Positions 8,142 to 16,378 are shown, counted from the first letter of the stretch. The stretch: DNA of 64,000 bases from Agreia bicolorata (GCF_000938265.1 NZ_JYFC01000002.1:310001-374000), one strand, 5' to 3'. Program-made: numbers and translations. The notes: generated from the sequence alone by a model not told the origin.

Positions 8142-10340
8142 ATGCAGTCATCCTTCTTCCGCCGCGGCTCCGTGCGCGTGGCCGCCCTTGTCGTCTCCAC
8201 GACGGTCGCCCTTGTTGGATTCGGAGCGCTTCCCGCATCCGCAGCCCCCGGCGATGTCGTCATCGACGTGTACACGATGAACGACTTTCACGGCCACCTC
8301 GAGCAGAACCTCGGCAGCGGTGAGGCCGGCGCGGCGAGTATCGCCACCGCGTTCGACACCTTCAAGACCGCGAACCCCAACAGCACCCTCGTGTCGGCGG
8401 GTGACAACATCAGCGGCTCGCCGTTCATCTCGCAGGCGCAGCAGGACGAGCCCACGATCGATGCCCTCAACCAGATCGGCCTAAGCGTCTCGGCCATCGG
8501 AAACCACGAGCTCGACCACGGACGCGCCGACCTCGAGGGCCGCGTCTCTGACCTGGCCGACTTCGACTTGATCTCGGCCAACCTCTTCAACAAGGGCACG
8601 ACGGACCACGCGTTCGCGCCGTATGACATCCAGACCTTCGACGGTGTCAAGGTGGGCTTCATCGGGGCCGTCACTGAAGACCTGCCCTCTCTCGTCAGCC
8701 CGACGGGCATCGACACCCTGGCCGTCGGCGGAATCGTCGACAGCGTCAACGCCGTCGCGCAGGAACTGACCGACGGCATCGACGACGGCACGAACGCCGA
8801 GGCCGACGTGCTCGTTCTCCTCATCCATGAGGGCGCCGCGAGCCCGACCGCGAACATGACCGACGTCGGCACCGTCTTCGGCAAGATCGTCACCGGCACC
8901 GCTCCGTACGTCGACGCCATCGCATCCGGTCACACGCACAACCTCTACTCCCAGACCGTCACGGTCGGAGGCAAGTCGCTGCCCGTGCTGCAGACCGGCA
9001 GCTACGGCTCGAACCTGGGTCACTTCAACTTCCAGGTGAACCCCACCACGAAGGAGATCTCGTCGGCCACTGGTGAGACCATCCGGCTCGTGACGCCCGC
9101 CGTACCAGGTGGCGCCCCGGCGTCCGCGGTGTACGCGCAGGACCCCGAGGTCGCGGCGCTCGTGGCCACCGCCAAGGCGGAGTCGAGCATCATCGGGCGA
9201 GTCTCCATCGGCACCATCACCGCGTCGTTCACGCGTGCCCTTCAGAGTGACGGCACGACGGAGAACCGCGGCGGCGAGTCTGACCTCGGCAACGAGGTGG
9301 CCGACGGCCAGCTGTGGGCGACGAGGGATCTCGGAACCCAGCTCGCGTTCATGAACCCGGGCGGACTCCGCACGAACATCGACTTCGCGGCCAACGCGTC
9401 CAATCCGGAAGACAGCGACGGCAACGTCACCTACGAGGAGGCCGCGACCGTGCAGCCCTTCGCGAACACGCTGATCACGCAGACCATCACGGGTGCGCAG
9501 GTAAAGACCGTGCTCGAGCAGCAGTGGCAGACCGGTCAGACGCGGCCATTCCTCAAGCTCGGCATCAACTCTGACCTCGCCTACACCTACGACGCGGCGG
9601 CTGCCGACGGATCGCACGTCACCGAAATCTTCTACAAGGGTGCGCCCATCGCTGCAGAGGACACGTACAAGATCGTCACGAACAGCTTCCTCGCCGGCGG
9701 CGGAGACGGCTTCCTCGAGCTCGCGAACGGCCAGGGCAAGAGCGACACCGGGCGGGTCGACCTCGACGCATTCGTGAATTACATCGGCGAGAACAAGCCC
9801 TTGGCGCCCGACTACTCGACCCGCTCGGTCGGCATCGCGAACCTGGCAGACCCGGCCGGAACGCCCGTCGATTTCGGCACCACGGAGCCCGGAACGTCGT
9901 ACGAGTTCGCCCTCAGCTCGCTGCTGCTGAGTGGCATCCCGAACCCCGACACCGAGCTGAACGTGCTCTTCGACGGTGAGCAGATCGCATCCGCCGCGAT
10001 CGACCCGACCGTTGTCGACAAGTACGACGAGCAGGGCCGCGCGACCGTAGCCTTCACCCTGCCGGCATCGCTGCGCAACGGCGACCACACGGTGTCGTTC
10101 AAGGTCGGCGAAGCAGGACTGCGGATCACCTTCCCGCTCGTCATCACCGGAGGATTCGGCGACCCGATCGTCGATCCCACGACGCCGGCGGTGGGCGCAG
10201 GTACCACCACGCCAGTCAGCCCGGCGCTCGCCGCCACAGGTCTGGATGCGACGGTTCCGCTTCTCGGGGCCGGCCTGCTTCTCGCCCTGGGTGCGCTGCT
10301 CGTCGTGCGCCGTCGCCGCGGAGCACTGACCCGCCCGTAG
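8142..10340 (+). CDS. secreted, wall-anchored 5'-nucleotidase / metallophosphatase with LAxTG sorting signal
   Basis: This is a precursor of about 732 residues. An N-terminal signal peptide (RR, hydrophobic core VAALVVSTTVALVGFGAL, cleavage near ASAAP) leads into a calcineurin-like metallophosphatase domain. Its metal motifs are MNDFHGHLE, SAGDNISGSPF, IGNHELDHG, LLIHEGA and SGHTHNLYS. The 5'-nucleotidase C-terminal domain follows with MNPGGLRTNID and NTLITQTITG. An Ig-like or spacer segment comes next, then LAATG (about residues 696-700), a hydrophobic stretch and RRRR. That tail is a sortase signal of the LAxTG type used by class E sortases. The likely role is nucleotide or phosphate scavenging at the cell surface. 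ATG 8142 with upstream GGAGA is preferred to an upstream TTG at 8106. Confidence 0.9.
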   Translation: MQSSFFRRGSVRVAALVVSTTVALVGFGALPASAAPGDVVIDVYTMNDFHGHLEQNLGSGEAGAASIATAFDTFKTANPNSTLVSAGDNISGSPFISQAQQDEPTIDALNQIGLSVSAIGNHELDHGRADLEGRVSDLADFDLISANLFNKGTTDHAFAPYDIQTFDGVKVGFIGAVTEDLPSLVSPTGIDTLAVGGIVDSVNAVAQELTDGIDDGTNAEADVLVLLIHEGAASPTANMTDVGTVFGKIVTGTAPYVDAIASGHTHNLYSQTVTVGGKSLPVLQTGSYGSNLGHFNFQVNPTTKEISSATGETIRLVTPAVPGGAPASAVYAQDPEVAALVATAKAESSIIGRVSIGTITASFTRALQSDGTTENRGGESDLGNEVADGQLWATRDLGTQLAFMNPGGLRTNIDFAANASNPEDSDGNVTYEEAATVQPFANTLITQTITGAQVKTVLEQQWQTGQTRPFLKLGINSDLAYTYDAAAADGSHVTEIFYKGAPIAAEDTYKIVTNSFLAGGGDGFLELANGQGKSDTGRVDLDAFVNYIGENKPLAPDYSTRSVGIANLADPAGTPVDFGTTEPGTSYEFALSSLLLSGIPNPDTELNVLFDGEQIASAAIDPTVVDKYDEQGRATVAFTLPASLRNGDHTVSFKVGEAGLRITFPLVITGGFGDPIVDPTTPAVGAGTTTPVSPALAATGLDATVPLLGAGLLLALGALLVVRRRRGALTRP

Positions 10341-10359
10341 GACTGCTGAAGGAAGACGG

Positions 10360-10387
10360 CTGGCCCGGGGTGGAAGCCCCGGGCCAG
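10360..10387 (+). terminator. hairpin terminator after the 5'-nucleotidase gene
   Basis: A perfect 11-bp stem (CTGGCCCGGGG / CCCCGGGCCAG) with a 6-nt TGGAAG loop lies 20 bases past the nucleotidase stop. It is followed by a short T-containing stretch (TCCTTTGTG) rather than a long U tract, as is usual in high-GC genomes. Confidence 0.75.
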
Positions 10388-10524
10388 TCCTTTGTGCCCT
10401 GGGGGGCTCTGATGGCCATGCCCAAGGGGCGTTTCTGTAGGCAACGAGATGCGGCCGATCCATCCGGCGCACAAGCACCTTCCCCGGGGAGTAAAAGTGC
10501 GTTCACGACGAGTCGATGCGGCAG

Positions 10525-10543
10525 CCCTTCGACGGGCTCAGGG
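10525..10543 (-). repeat. dispersed REP-like element, copy 3 (one mismatch)
   Basis: On the minus strand this reads CCCTGAGCCCGTCGAAGGG, differing at one position from the other copies. It begins 9 bases beyond the purF stop and on the same strand as purF. This repeats the position and orientation seen behind the acyl-CoA synthetase and acyl-CoA dehydrogenase genes. Confidence 0.75.
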
Positions 10544-10551
10544 AACGGGCG

Positions 10552-12024
10552 CTAGGAGCGCTGCGTCGCCTCGACCCAAGAGAGGTACTCGGGGCTCACC
10601 GTGCCGGTGACGTACTCGCCGGTGAAGCAGCTCATCTCGAGGTTCTTCACCTCGCTGCCCTCGAGGATTGCGCTCTCCATGTCGGAGATCTCCTGGTAGA
10701 TCAGGTGGTCGGCGCCGAGCTCCCTGGCGATCTCGGGAAAACTGCGGCCGTGGGCGATGAGTTCTTCGCGCGACGGCATGTTGATGCCGTAGACGTGAGG
10801 GAAGCGCACCGGCGGAGCGGCCGACGTGAACGTGACCTTGTTGGCACCGGCGGCGCGGGCCATCTCGACGATCTCCTTCGAGGTCGTGCCGCGCACGATC
10901 GAGTCGTCGACGATCAGGATGTTCTTGCCCTTGAACTCGGTCGACATCGCGTTGAGTTTCTGCCTCACGCTCTTCTTGCGCTCGGCCTGGCCGGGCATGA
11001 TGAAGGTGCGGCCCACGTAGCGGTTCTTGTAGAACCCCTCGCGGTACTCGACTCCGAGCTTCTGCGCGACCTGCATAGCGGCGGGGCGCGATGAGTCGGG
11101 GATGGGCATGACCACATCGATGTCGCCCATCGGGGTGAGATCGGCGATGGTAGTGGCCAGACGATTGCCGAGTCGGAGGCGGGCCTCGTAGACCGAAATG
11201 CCGTTCATCACGCTGTCGGGGCGGGCGAGGTAGACGTACTCGAACGAGCAGGGCACGAGAACCGGGTTCTTCGCGCACTGGCGTGAGTACATCTCGCCGT
11301 TCTGCGTAATGAAGATGGCCTCGCCGGGTGCGACCTCGCGCACGACCTCGTAGCCGGATGCCTCGAGCACAAGCGATTCGCTGGCCACGATCCACTCGTC
11401 GCGCTGCACACCCGGGAGGGCGTTGGAATCGCTTCGCTTGCCGAGAACGAGGGGCCGGATGCCGAACGGGTCGCGGAACGCCAGCAGGCCGTGGCCGGCG
11501 ATCAGCGCGATCACCGCGTAAGAGCCCTCGATGCGCTCGTGCACGTTGGCGACGGCATCGAAGACCTGGTCGGGTTCGAGATCGAGCCCGGAGACCTGGC
11601 CCTGCAGCTCGGTGGCCAACACGTTGAGCAGCAACTCGGTGTCGCTCGAGGTGTTCAGATGCCGACGGTCGATGTGGAAGAGCTCCTGGTTGAGCTCGCG
11701 GGTGTTCGTGAGGTTGCCGTTGTGGATCAGCACGATGCCGTAGGGCGCGTTCACGTAGAACGGCTGCGCCTCCTGCTCGTTGCCTGCGGCGCCCTTCGTC
11801 GCGTAGCGCACGTGGCCGAGGCCGACGTTGCCGAGCAGCGACCGCATGTCGCGGGTGCGGAACGCCTCGCGAACCTGGCCTTTGGCCTTGACGATGTGGA
11901 ACCTCGAGCCGTCGGCGGTGGCGATACCGGTCGAGTCCTGCCCGCGGTGCTGAAGCAGGAGGAGGCTGTCGTAAACCTGTTGATTGACCGGACCGGACGA
12001 GACGATACCGACGATGCCGCACAT
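10552..12024 (-). CDS. purF: amidophosphoribosyltransferase PurF
   Basis: PurF catalyses the committing step of purine synthesis, PRPP plus glutamine to phosphoribosylamine. The N-terminal Ntn glutaminase starts MCGIVGIVSSG, with the catalytic Cys directly after Met as in the E. coli-type enzyme, so no long propeptide is needed. LQHRGQDSTGIA and a GNLTNTRE-like segment follow. The PRTase domain contains the PRPP loop ILIVDDSIVRGTT. The protein is about 490 residues. The start at 12024 is chosen for the MCGIVG alignment and a GGAG upstream; an in-frame ATG at 12069 is possible. The next gene upstream is an unrelated operon, not purL. Confidence 0.95.
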   Translation of the reverse strand: MCGIVGIVSSGPVNQQVYDSLLLLQHRGQDSTGIATADGSRFHIVKAKGQVREAFRTRDMRSLLGNVGLGHVRYATKGAAGNEQEAQPFYVNAPYGIVLIHNGNLTNTRELNQELFHIDRRHLNTSSDTELLLNVLATELQGQVSGLDLEPDQVFDAVANVHERIEGSYAVIALIAGHGLLAFRDPFGIRPLVLGKRSDSNALPGVQRDEWIVASESLVLEASGYEVVREVAPGEAIFITQNGEMYSRQCAKNPVLVPCSFEYVYLARPDSVMNGISVYEARLRLGNRLATTIADLTPMGDIDVVMPIPDSSRPAAMQVAQKLGVEYREGFYKNRYVGRTFIMPGQAERKKSVRQKLNAMSTEFKGKNILIVDDSIVRGTTSKEIVEMARAAGANKVTFTSAAPPVRFPHVYGINMPSREELIAHGRSFPEIARELGADHLIYQEISDMESAILEGSEVKNLEMSCFTGEYVTGTVSPEYLSWVEATQRS

Positions 12025-12070
12025 ACCGGGCGGGCTCCAGACGCTGTAGAGAAATAGGCCGTGCTCCATT

Positions 12071-13015
12071 CTACGGGAGCGTTGACGACACCTGTCCCTC
12101 GGCCGATGCGGCGTCTGCGATCTCGACCGACAGCAAGCGGTATTCCCGGCTGCGCCCGGGACGTGTGGCCGAGCAGGTCGACAGCAGCGGTTCAGACAGC
12201 GTCTCTGCGAGCATCACCTTGATCGTCGCCGCCGGATACTCGAGCTCTATGCGCCAGACGCCGTCGGCGAAGCGGGCCGACGTCGGGCCGAGGATGTCGA
12301 TGCGCTCGTCGTCGAGGGTGGCTCGTGCGTGGTGTTGGGCCGCCTGAACGGCATTCGGTAGCGAGCTGCGGCCGCGGAAGAAGCGCTCGTCGACGCGGCC
12401 CTCGAGGTACCGGGTGACGAGGCCGACCGCATCCGCCCCATCTGCCCGGCCGTAGTAGAGGCCGTGCGGCAGGAGCACCAGCGTGCCCGCGAAGCGGTCG
12501 CCGCCGAGGTGCGAGCACTCCCACGTCTCTTGGGGAAAAGCCTCGGCGAGCGTCTTCACGACCTGCCGGCCGCGCACGGCGCAGCACTGATCGTGCCTCG
12601 CGTGGGCGCAGACCGCGACGATCGGCTTGTGGGAGACGACCCCCGTCGACCCGTCGAGTGGAACGTCGAGCAGCTCCTCGGCCGTCTCCACCCATCCCCA
12701 GCGCACACCCTCGGAGCCGGGCCGGGAATCGACATAGGCCCAGCGGTAGCCGTCTTGCGGCGCCCGCTTGCCCGTTCTGCGAATCGCGAGCGGTCGCATG
12801 CCCGCACCCTCGACCTTCTTGACGAGCGCCCGACCCACCTCGACGGGCAGAGTCGATTCGAGAAACGCGTGCTGGCCCCAGGCGCCCGAGATCTCGACGA
12901 GAAACCACTCGGTGCCCCGCGAACCGGTGCCCGGCAGGGGATCTCCGCGCTCGCGGGAGCGATCGCTGCAGGGGCGCCAGTCGGGCACCACCTGCCGCGC
13001 GCTGAGCTCGGTCAC
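12071..13015 (-). CDS. sucrase/ferredoxin-like (thioredoxin-fold, Apd1/AIM32-type) protein
   Basis: This 314-residue protein belongs to the sucrase-ferredoxin-like family, whose fungal members Apd1 and Aim32 hold a thioredoxin-like [2Fe-2S] cluster with mixed Cys/His ligation. Visible candidates are C136/H138 (VCAHARH), C144/C145 (QCCAVRG), C167/H169 (ECSHLGGDRFAGT) and H184 (LPHGLYYGR). The GTG start overlaps the stop of the upstream cupin gene (GTGA), so it is the third gene of a coupled set with the repeat peptide and the oxygenase. An electron-transfer or redox role for that oxygenase is an inference. The family name does not imply sucrase activity. Confidence 0.85.
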   Translation of the reverse strand: MTELSARQVVPDWRPCSDRSRERGDPLPGTGSRGTEWFLVEISGAWGQHAFLESTLPVEVGRALVKKVEGAGMRPLAIRRTGKRAPQDGYRWAYVDSRPGSEGVRWGWVETAEELLDVPLDGSTGVVSHKPIVAVCAHARHDQCCAVRGRQVVKTLAEAFPQETWECSHLGGDRFAGTLVLLPHGLYYGRADGADAVGLVTRYLEGRVDERFFRGRSSLPNAVQAAQHHARATLDDERIDILGPTSARFADGVWRIELEYPAATIKVMLAETLSEPLLSTCSATRPGRSREYRLLSVEIADAASAEGQVSSTLP

Positions 13016-14274
13016 GCCTCGAGCACCAGAACGCCCTCGCGCACCAGGCGCCGGCACACCACGATGGCGTCTTCGTCGTCGAGGCCGGGAAGGGAGCCCA
13101 CGGGCGTCGACTCACCGAGCAGAAGGTGCTCGAGTGCGGCGTGAGCCACGACGGGCAACGAGAGCGTGCGACTGCCGGCCGCGAGGCACACCGTGTCGCC
13201 TCGGGCCTCTACGCGGCCTGAGAGCCCGAGACGCCAGCGAACGACGGATGCGACGTCGAGACGAGCGAGGCCGGCCACAGTCGCGAGGGGGCGCACCGGC
13301 TCGGGTCGGGTGACGTTTGTGAGTCGCCGGGCGAGGGATGCGGCGGCGGCGGCGGGCGTGACCGGATCGCGTTGGATGGCGGCCACGAGATCGGCCACCG
13401 TCTCGGCGAGCACGTCGGCCAGCGCATCCGGGTCGCCGAGGTCGAGGCCGAGCGGCAATGACGAGCGCAGGGATGCGTCGGCGCGGGTTCTCGCAGATAC
13501 CAGTGCCACGAGATCGGCACGGGTGAAGGCGCTCATGCCGATCGTGAGGTGAACCGACGTGTCACCGAGGGCCTCGGCCGAGTGGATCCATCCCCGCGGA
13601 AGATAGAGTGCGTCGCCGGGCCGCAGAACCTCGTCGATGACGGGTGCGTTCTTCGCCTCGTCGGCGACGGCCTTGGAATACTGCGACCACGGCTGGTCGG
13701 CGAGCGGATCGGGATGCACGGGGGAGTGGATCCTCCAGCGCTTCTCTCCGGCGATCTGCAGCACGAACACGTCGTGCACGTCGTAGTGGGGATCGAAGCC
13801 GCGCGACGACGCCGGCGTGACGTACGCATTGACCTGCACCGGATGCCCGAGGTCGGACACCAGCCGGGTCGTGAAGTCGATGATCGGCGGCCAGGTGCGG
13901 TGCAGCCCCTGCAGAACGATGGTCGCGCCGGCAGCGAACTCGGCGAGCACCTTCTCGCTCGAGACCTGATCGGCGATCTCCGCTCCGAAACCGCCCGGAG
14001 CGGTGAAGCGGTCTTTGGCGAGCACCTGGCCCTCGACGGCCATGCGCATAAAGGGTGTGCGGAGGCCCCGCTCGGACACGAGCTCGTCGACCGCATCACT
14101 CGAGAACAGATCTGAGAAGTCGCGCTCGAGGCTGTCTGCCCGAGAGAGCAAAGGGCCTCGGCCCCAGTAATCGGCCGCGAATTCATCGGCGCCGATGTTG
14201 ATGCAGCGAGAAAGCGCGGGCCGGTTTCCCGACCCGCGCTCGGCCCTCGCTTCGTGAGGGCTAGGGTTCATCAC
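13012..14274 (-). CDS. cupin-4 / JmjC-type Fe(II)/2-oxoglutarate-dependent oxygenase
   Basis: This 420-residue protein resembles the ribosomal-oxygenase-like cupin-4 family (YcfD/RoxA, MINA53, NO66). The iron triad is visible as H163-x-D165 in GFDPHYDVHD and H231 in PRGWIHSAEALGDT. EKRWRIHSP follows the HxD strand as in relatives, and a C-terminal winged-helix-like region completes the fold. Known members hydroxylate His or Arg side chains in proteins. The start (GTG 14274, or ATG 14271) overlaps the stop of a 61-residue His/Asp/Gly repeat peptide gene, which makes that peptide a natural candidate substrate. This link is an inference. The downstream GTGA overlap ties in the sucrase-ferredoxin-like gene. 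Confidence 0.86.
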   Translation of the reverse strand: MMNPSPHEARAERGSGNRPALSRCINIGADEFAADYWGRGPLLSRADSLERDFSDLFSSDAVDELVSERGLRTPFMRMAVEGQVLAKDRFTAPGGFGAEIADQVSSEKVLAEFAAGATIVLQGLHRTWPPIIDFTTRLVSDLGHPVQVNAYVTPASSRGFDPHYDVHDVFVLQIAGEKRWRIHSPVHPDPLADQPWSQYSKAVADEAKNAPVIDEVLRPGDALYLPRGWIHSAEALGDTSVHLTIGMSAFTRADLVALVSARTRADASLRSSLPLGLDLGDPDALADVLAETVADLVAAIQRDPVTPAAAAASLARRLTNVTRPEPVRPLATVAGLARLDVASVVRWRLGLSGRVEARGDTVCLAAGSRTLSLPVVAHAALEHLLLGESTPVGSLPGLDDEDAIVVCRRLVREGVLVLEA

Positions 14275-14456
14275 GCCGATCCGTCGGCTCCGCCGTCGTG
14301 GCCATCGGGGTTCGCGCCGCCGTCTGCCGGGCCTTCGCCCGCAGATGCCGCGCCGTCCGCGCCACCGTCGTGTCCGCCTACGTTGGCTCCGCCATCGGCG
14401 GGGCCTTCGCCTGCGTTATCGGTTCCTGATGTGATGTCCTCGTCGTTGATACCCAT
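14271..14456 (-). CDS. 61-residue Gly/Asp/Ala-rich tandem-repeat peptide
   Basis: A very strong Shine-Dalgarno sequence (GGGAGGAGA, four bases before ATG 14456) precedes a 61-residue peptide. Its short head is MGINDEDITSGTD, and residues 14-37 and 38-61 form two 24-residue repeats, 20 of 24 identical. Each repeat holds AGEGPADGGAN and GHDGGADG. It has no cysteine, no lysine, no aromatic residue and no signal peptide, and is strongly acidic. The stop overlaps the cupin-4 oxygenase start. I do not recognise a named family with certainty. A modified-peptide precursor, an oxygenase substrate or a metal-binding peptide are possible roles. The Asp-rich motifs recall calcium-binding repeats but do not match the RTX nonapeptide. 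Confidence 0.8.
   Translation of the reverse strand: MGINDEDITSGTDNAGEGPADGGANVGGHDGGADGAASAGEGPADGGANPDGHDGGADGSA
14274..14345 (-). repeat. second 72-bp unit of the repeat-peptide gene
   Basis: This unit encodes residues 38-61 (SAGEGPADGGAN... to ...GADGSA). It parallels the unit at 14346-14417 codon for codon. Only four residues differ, but 12 of the 20 shared residues use a different synonymous codon. Confidence 0.85.
14346..14417 (-). repeat. first 72-bp unit of the repeat-peptide gene
   Basis: This unit encodes residues 14-37 (NAGEGPADGGAN... to ...GADGAA) and directly adjoins the second unit without a spacer. Confidence 0.85.
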
Positions 14457-14589
14457 CGGTTCTCCTCCCACGGTGGATGTCTGGCCACCTTCGAGCCTCA
14501 CGCTACTCCGGTCGACCGACAGCGCGGGAGGGGTTTACAGATGTTGCCACGACCGTCGTAGGGGGCGCATATAGGGAAGAATGAACAGC

Positions 14590-15690
14590 ATGAGCAACAG
14601 CTATGCCCAGGCCGGCGTCGACACCCACGCCGGAGACCTCGCCGTCGAGCTGATGAAGGCCGCGGTCTCGAACACGCACGGCCCTCAGGTCGTCGGCGGA
14701 TTCGGCGGTTTCGCCGGACTCTTCGACGTGTCTGCTCTCAAGCAGTTCGATCGCCCCCTGCTGGCCACGTCGACCGACGGCGTGGGCACGAAGGTGGCCA
14801 TCGCACAGGCCATCGACAAGCACGACACCATCGGGCAAGACCTGGTGGGTATGGTCGTCGATGACATCATCGTCGTCGGCGCCACACCTCTCTTCATGAC
14901 CGACTACATCGCCTGCGGCAAGGTCGTTCCCGAGCGCATCGCCGACATCGTCGCCGGCATCGCGCGTGCGTGCTCCGACACGGGCACGGCGCTCGTCGGC
15001 GGCGAGACTGCGGAGCACCCAGGCCTGCTCGGCCCCGACGACTACGACGTAGCGGGTGCGGCGGTCGGCGCTGTCGAGGCCGATGAGCTTCTCGGGGCAC
15101 ACCTCGTCGAAGACGGCGACGTCGTGCTCGCGCTCGCATCGTCAGGGCTGCACTCCAACGGATTCTCGCTCGTGCGGCACATCCTCTCGTCTCGCGGAAT
15201 CGGTTACACCGATTCGTCGTCCGAACTCGGGGGCGTTGTCGGAGAGATTCTGCTCGAGCCCACTCGCCTCTACACCTCGCCCCTGCTGCGCGTGCTCGGC
15301 GACCCCGCGCTCGCCGGCGCCATCCACTCTTTGTCGCATGTCACCGGCGGCGGCATCGCCGCGAATCTGGCACGAGTGCTTCCGCGTGGGTCGTGGGTCG
15401 AGCTGGAGCGGTCGACGTGGTCGCCCGCGCCCGTGTTCCGAGTGCTCTCAGCCCTCGCGGGCTCGACCCTCGAGAGTTCGGAGGGCACCTGGAACCTGGG
15501 CATCGGAATGTTCGCGGTGGTGAAGGCCGATGCTTCCGACGCGGTTGCGGCCGCCCTGACCGCCGATGGCATTCCTACCTGGCAGGCGGGTGTCGTGTCG
15601 CTGGGCCAGCACGATCTCAACGGATTCGAGCAGGGAGCCAAGGGCGTCGATGGGGGAGCTGTGCGACTCGTTGGGCAGTTCGCCAGCTGA
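14590..15690 (+). CDS. purM: phosphoribosylformylglycinamidine cyclo-ligase (AIR synthetase) PurM
   Basis: PurM closes FGAM to aminoimidazole ribotide with ATP. The 366-residue protein has the family landmarks YAQAGVDTHAGD, STDGVGTKVAIA, DIIVVGATPLFMTDYIACGK, GGETAEHPG and SLSHVTGGGIAANLARVLP. ATG 14590 lies 10 bases after GGGAAG and starts MSNSYAQ. An in-frame ATG at 14581 sits too close to that site. It is divergent from the repeat-peptide operon. A short GGCC-GTTC-GGCC hairpin at 15697-15708 followed by TTTAT could end its transcript. Confidence 0.95.
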   Translation: MSNSYAQAGVDTHAGDLAVELMKAAVSNTHGPQVVGGFGGFAGLFDVSALKQFDRPLLATSTDGVGTKVAIAQAIDKHDTIGQDLVGMVVDDIIVVGATPLFMTDYIACGKVVPERIADIVAGIARACSDTGTALVGGETAEHPGLLGPDDYDVAGAAVGAVEADELLGAHLVEDGDVVLALASSGLHSNGFSLVRHILSSRGIGYTDSSSELGGVVGEILLEPTRLYTSPLLRVLGDPALAGAIHSLSHVTGGGIAANLARVLPRGSWVELERSTWSPAPVFRVLSALAGSTLESSEGTWNLGIGMFAVVKADASDAVAAALTADGIPTWQAGVVSLGQHDLNGFEQGAKGVDGGAVRLVGQFAS

Positions 15691-15827
15691 TATCGGGGCC
15701 GTTCGGCCTTTATATGCGAACAGAAGAATATAACGGAACTGTAACGAGAGCTTGAGATCGGCCGAGATCAAGCGCTACTGTCGGTGAGCACGCCAACCCG
15801 GGCGTCCACGATTGAGGAAGGGAGTTG

Positions 15828-15920
15828 ATGGCAATGGACAAGAACGATGCGATCGCGCGATGCGATTCCCGCACCCACCCCCTTATCCCGGCGCTCCTCC
15901 CTTCGGCTGTCATCGACTGA
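15828..15920 (+). CDS. 30-residue putative small protein or leader peptide
   Basis: ATG 15828 follows a strong purine-rich ribosome site (AGGAAGGGAG). It opens a 30-codon frame starting MAMDKNDAIARCDSRTHP and ending SAVID. The stop lies 42 bp before the GTG of the next gene, which has its own GGAGGA site. A TATAAC -10-like hexamer lies at 15729-15734. No known leader-peptide pattern is evident and coding status is unproven; the evidence is the ribosome site and position only. Confidence 0.35.
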   Translation: MAMDKNDAIARCDSRTHPLIPALLPSAVID

Positions 15921-15962
15921 ATCAAGCGAGCAGCGCCTCCACTTCTCTCGGAGGACACTCTC

Positions 15963-16334
15963 GTGTTTCGTTCAACCACCGGCGCCGACCTCGGCGCCGT
16001 TCTCTCCTTCTCGTCCCCCGGCCCCGGCCCGTGGGTAGACGCCCTGCAGTTCCTCGCTGGCCAAGATGCCGGCAACTATCGTGACGAGTGGACCTGGCTC
16101 GCCTTCCTCGACGGACGCCCGCTCGCCCGCGGCATCTGGTGGGGGCCGGCATCCTCGTCACACCCGACCCGGCTCGACTGCCTGCTGGTCGACCCGAGTG
16201 TGCCGCATCCGGAGGTGTGGAGCGGGGCCCTCGTGCGGTCGGCGACCCGCGCCTTCATCGAGGCGGGTTCGCCTCTGCTGCCGGAGGAGGCTCCCGTTCC
16301 GCGCCCCGCGGTGGTGTCGACGAGGCGACTGTGA
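15963..16334 (+). CDS. short GNAT-like protein, possibly the N-terminal remnant of a longer acetyltransferase
   Basis: GTG 15963 has a GGAGGAC site and opens 123 residues. The protein contains DEWTWLAFLDGRPLARGIWWGP and RLDCLLVDPSVP, which resemble the strand pair and substrate-proximal segment of actinobacterial GNAT-fold proteins usually about twice this length. The later acetyl-CoA loop (Q/RxxGxG/A) is missing. After residue ~105 the sequence becomes Pro/Arg-rich (EEAPVPRPAVVSTRRL) and stops 6 bases before a perfect palindrome. A truncated gene or a short family member are both possible; activity as an acetyltransferase is doubtful. Confidence 0.5.
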   Translation: MFRSTTGADLGAVLSFSSPGPGPWVDALQFLAGQDAGNYRDEWTWLAFLDGRPLARGIWWGPASSSHPTRLDCLLVDPSVPHPEVWSGALVRSATRAFIEAGSPLLPEEAPVPRPAVVSTRRL

Positions 16335-16340
16335 CCCACA

Positions 16341-16378
16341 GCGACGGATGTTGCCGGTCGACCGGCAACATCCGTCGC
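16341..16378. terminator. perfect 38-bp palindrome between convergent genes
   Basis: Nineteen bases (GCGACGGATGTTGCCGGTC) are followed at once by their exact reverse complement. A third partial copy of the half-site (GACCGGCAACA) follows at 16379. It lies between the convergent GNAT-like gene and purC, so a bidirectional terminator is the simplest reading. There is no T tract on either side. Confidence 0.6.

Noticed and set aside
14271-14456. RTX calcium-binding repeat protein
   Set aside because: The Gly/Asp repeats do not follow the GGxGxDxUx nonapeptide spacing, and the peptide has no secretion signal or hydrophobic position.
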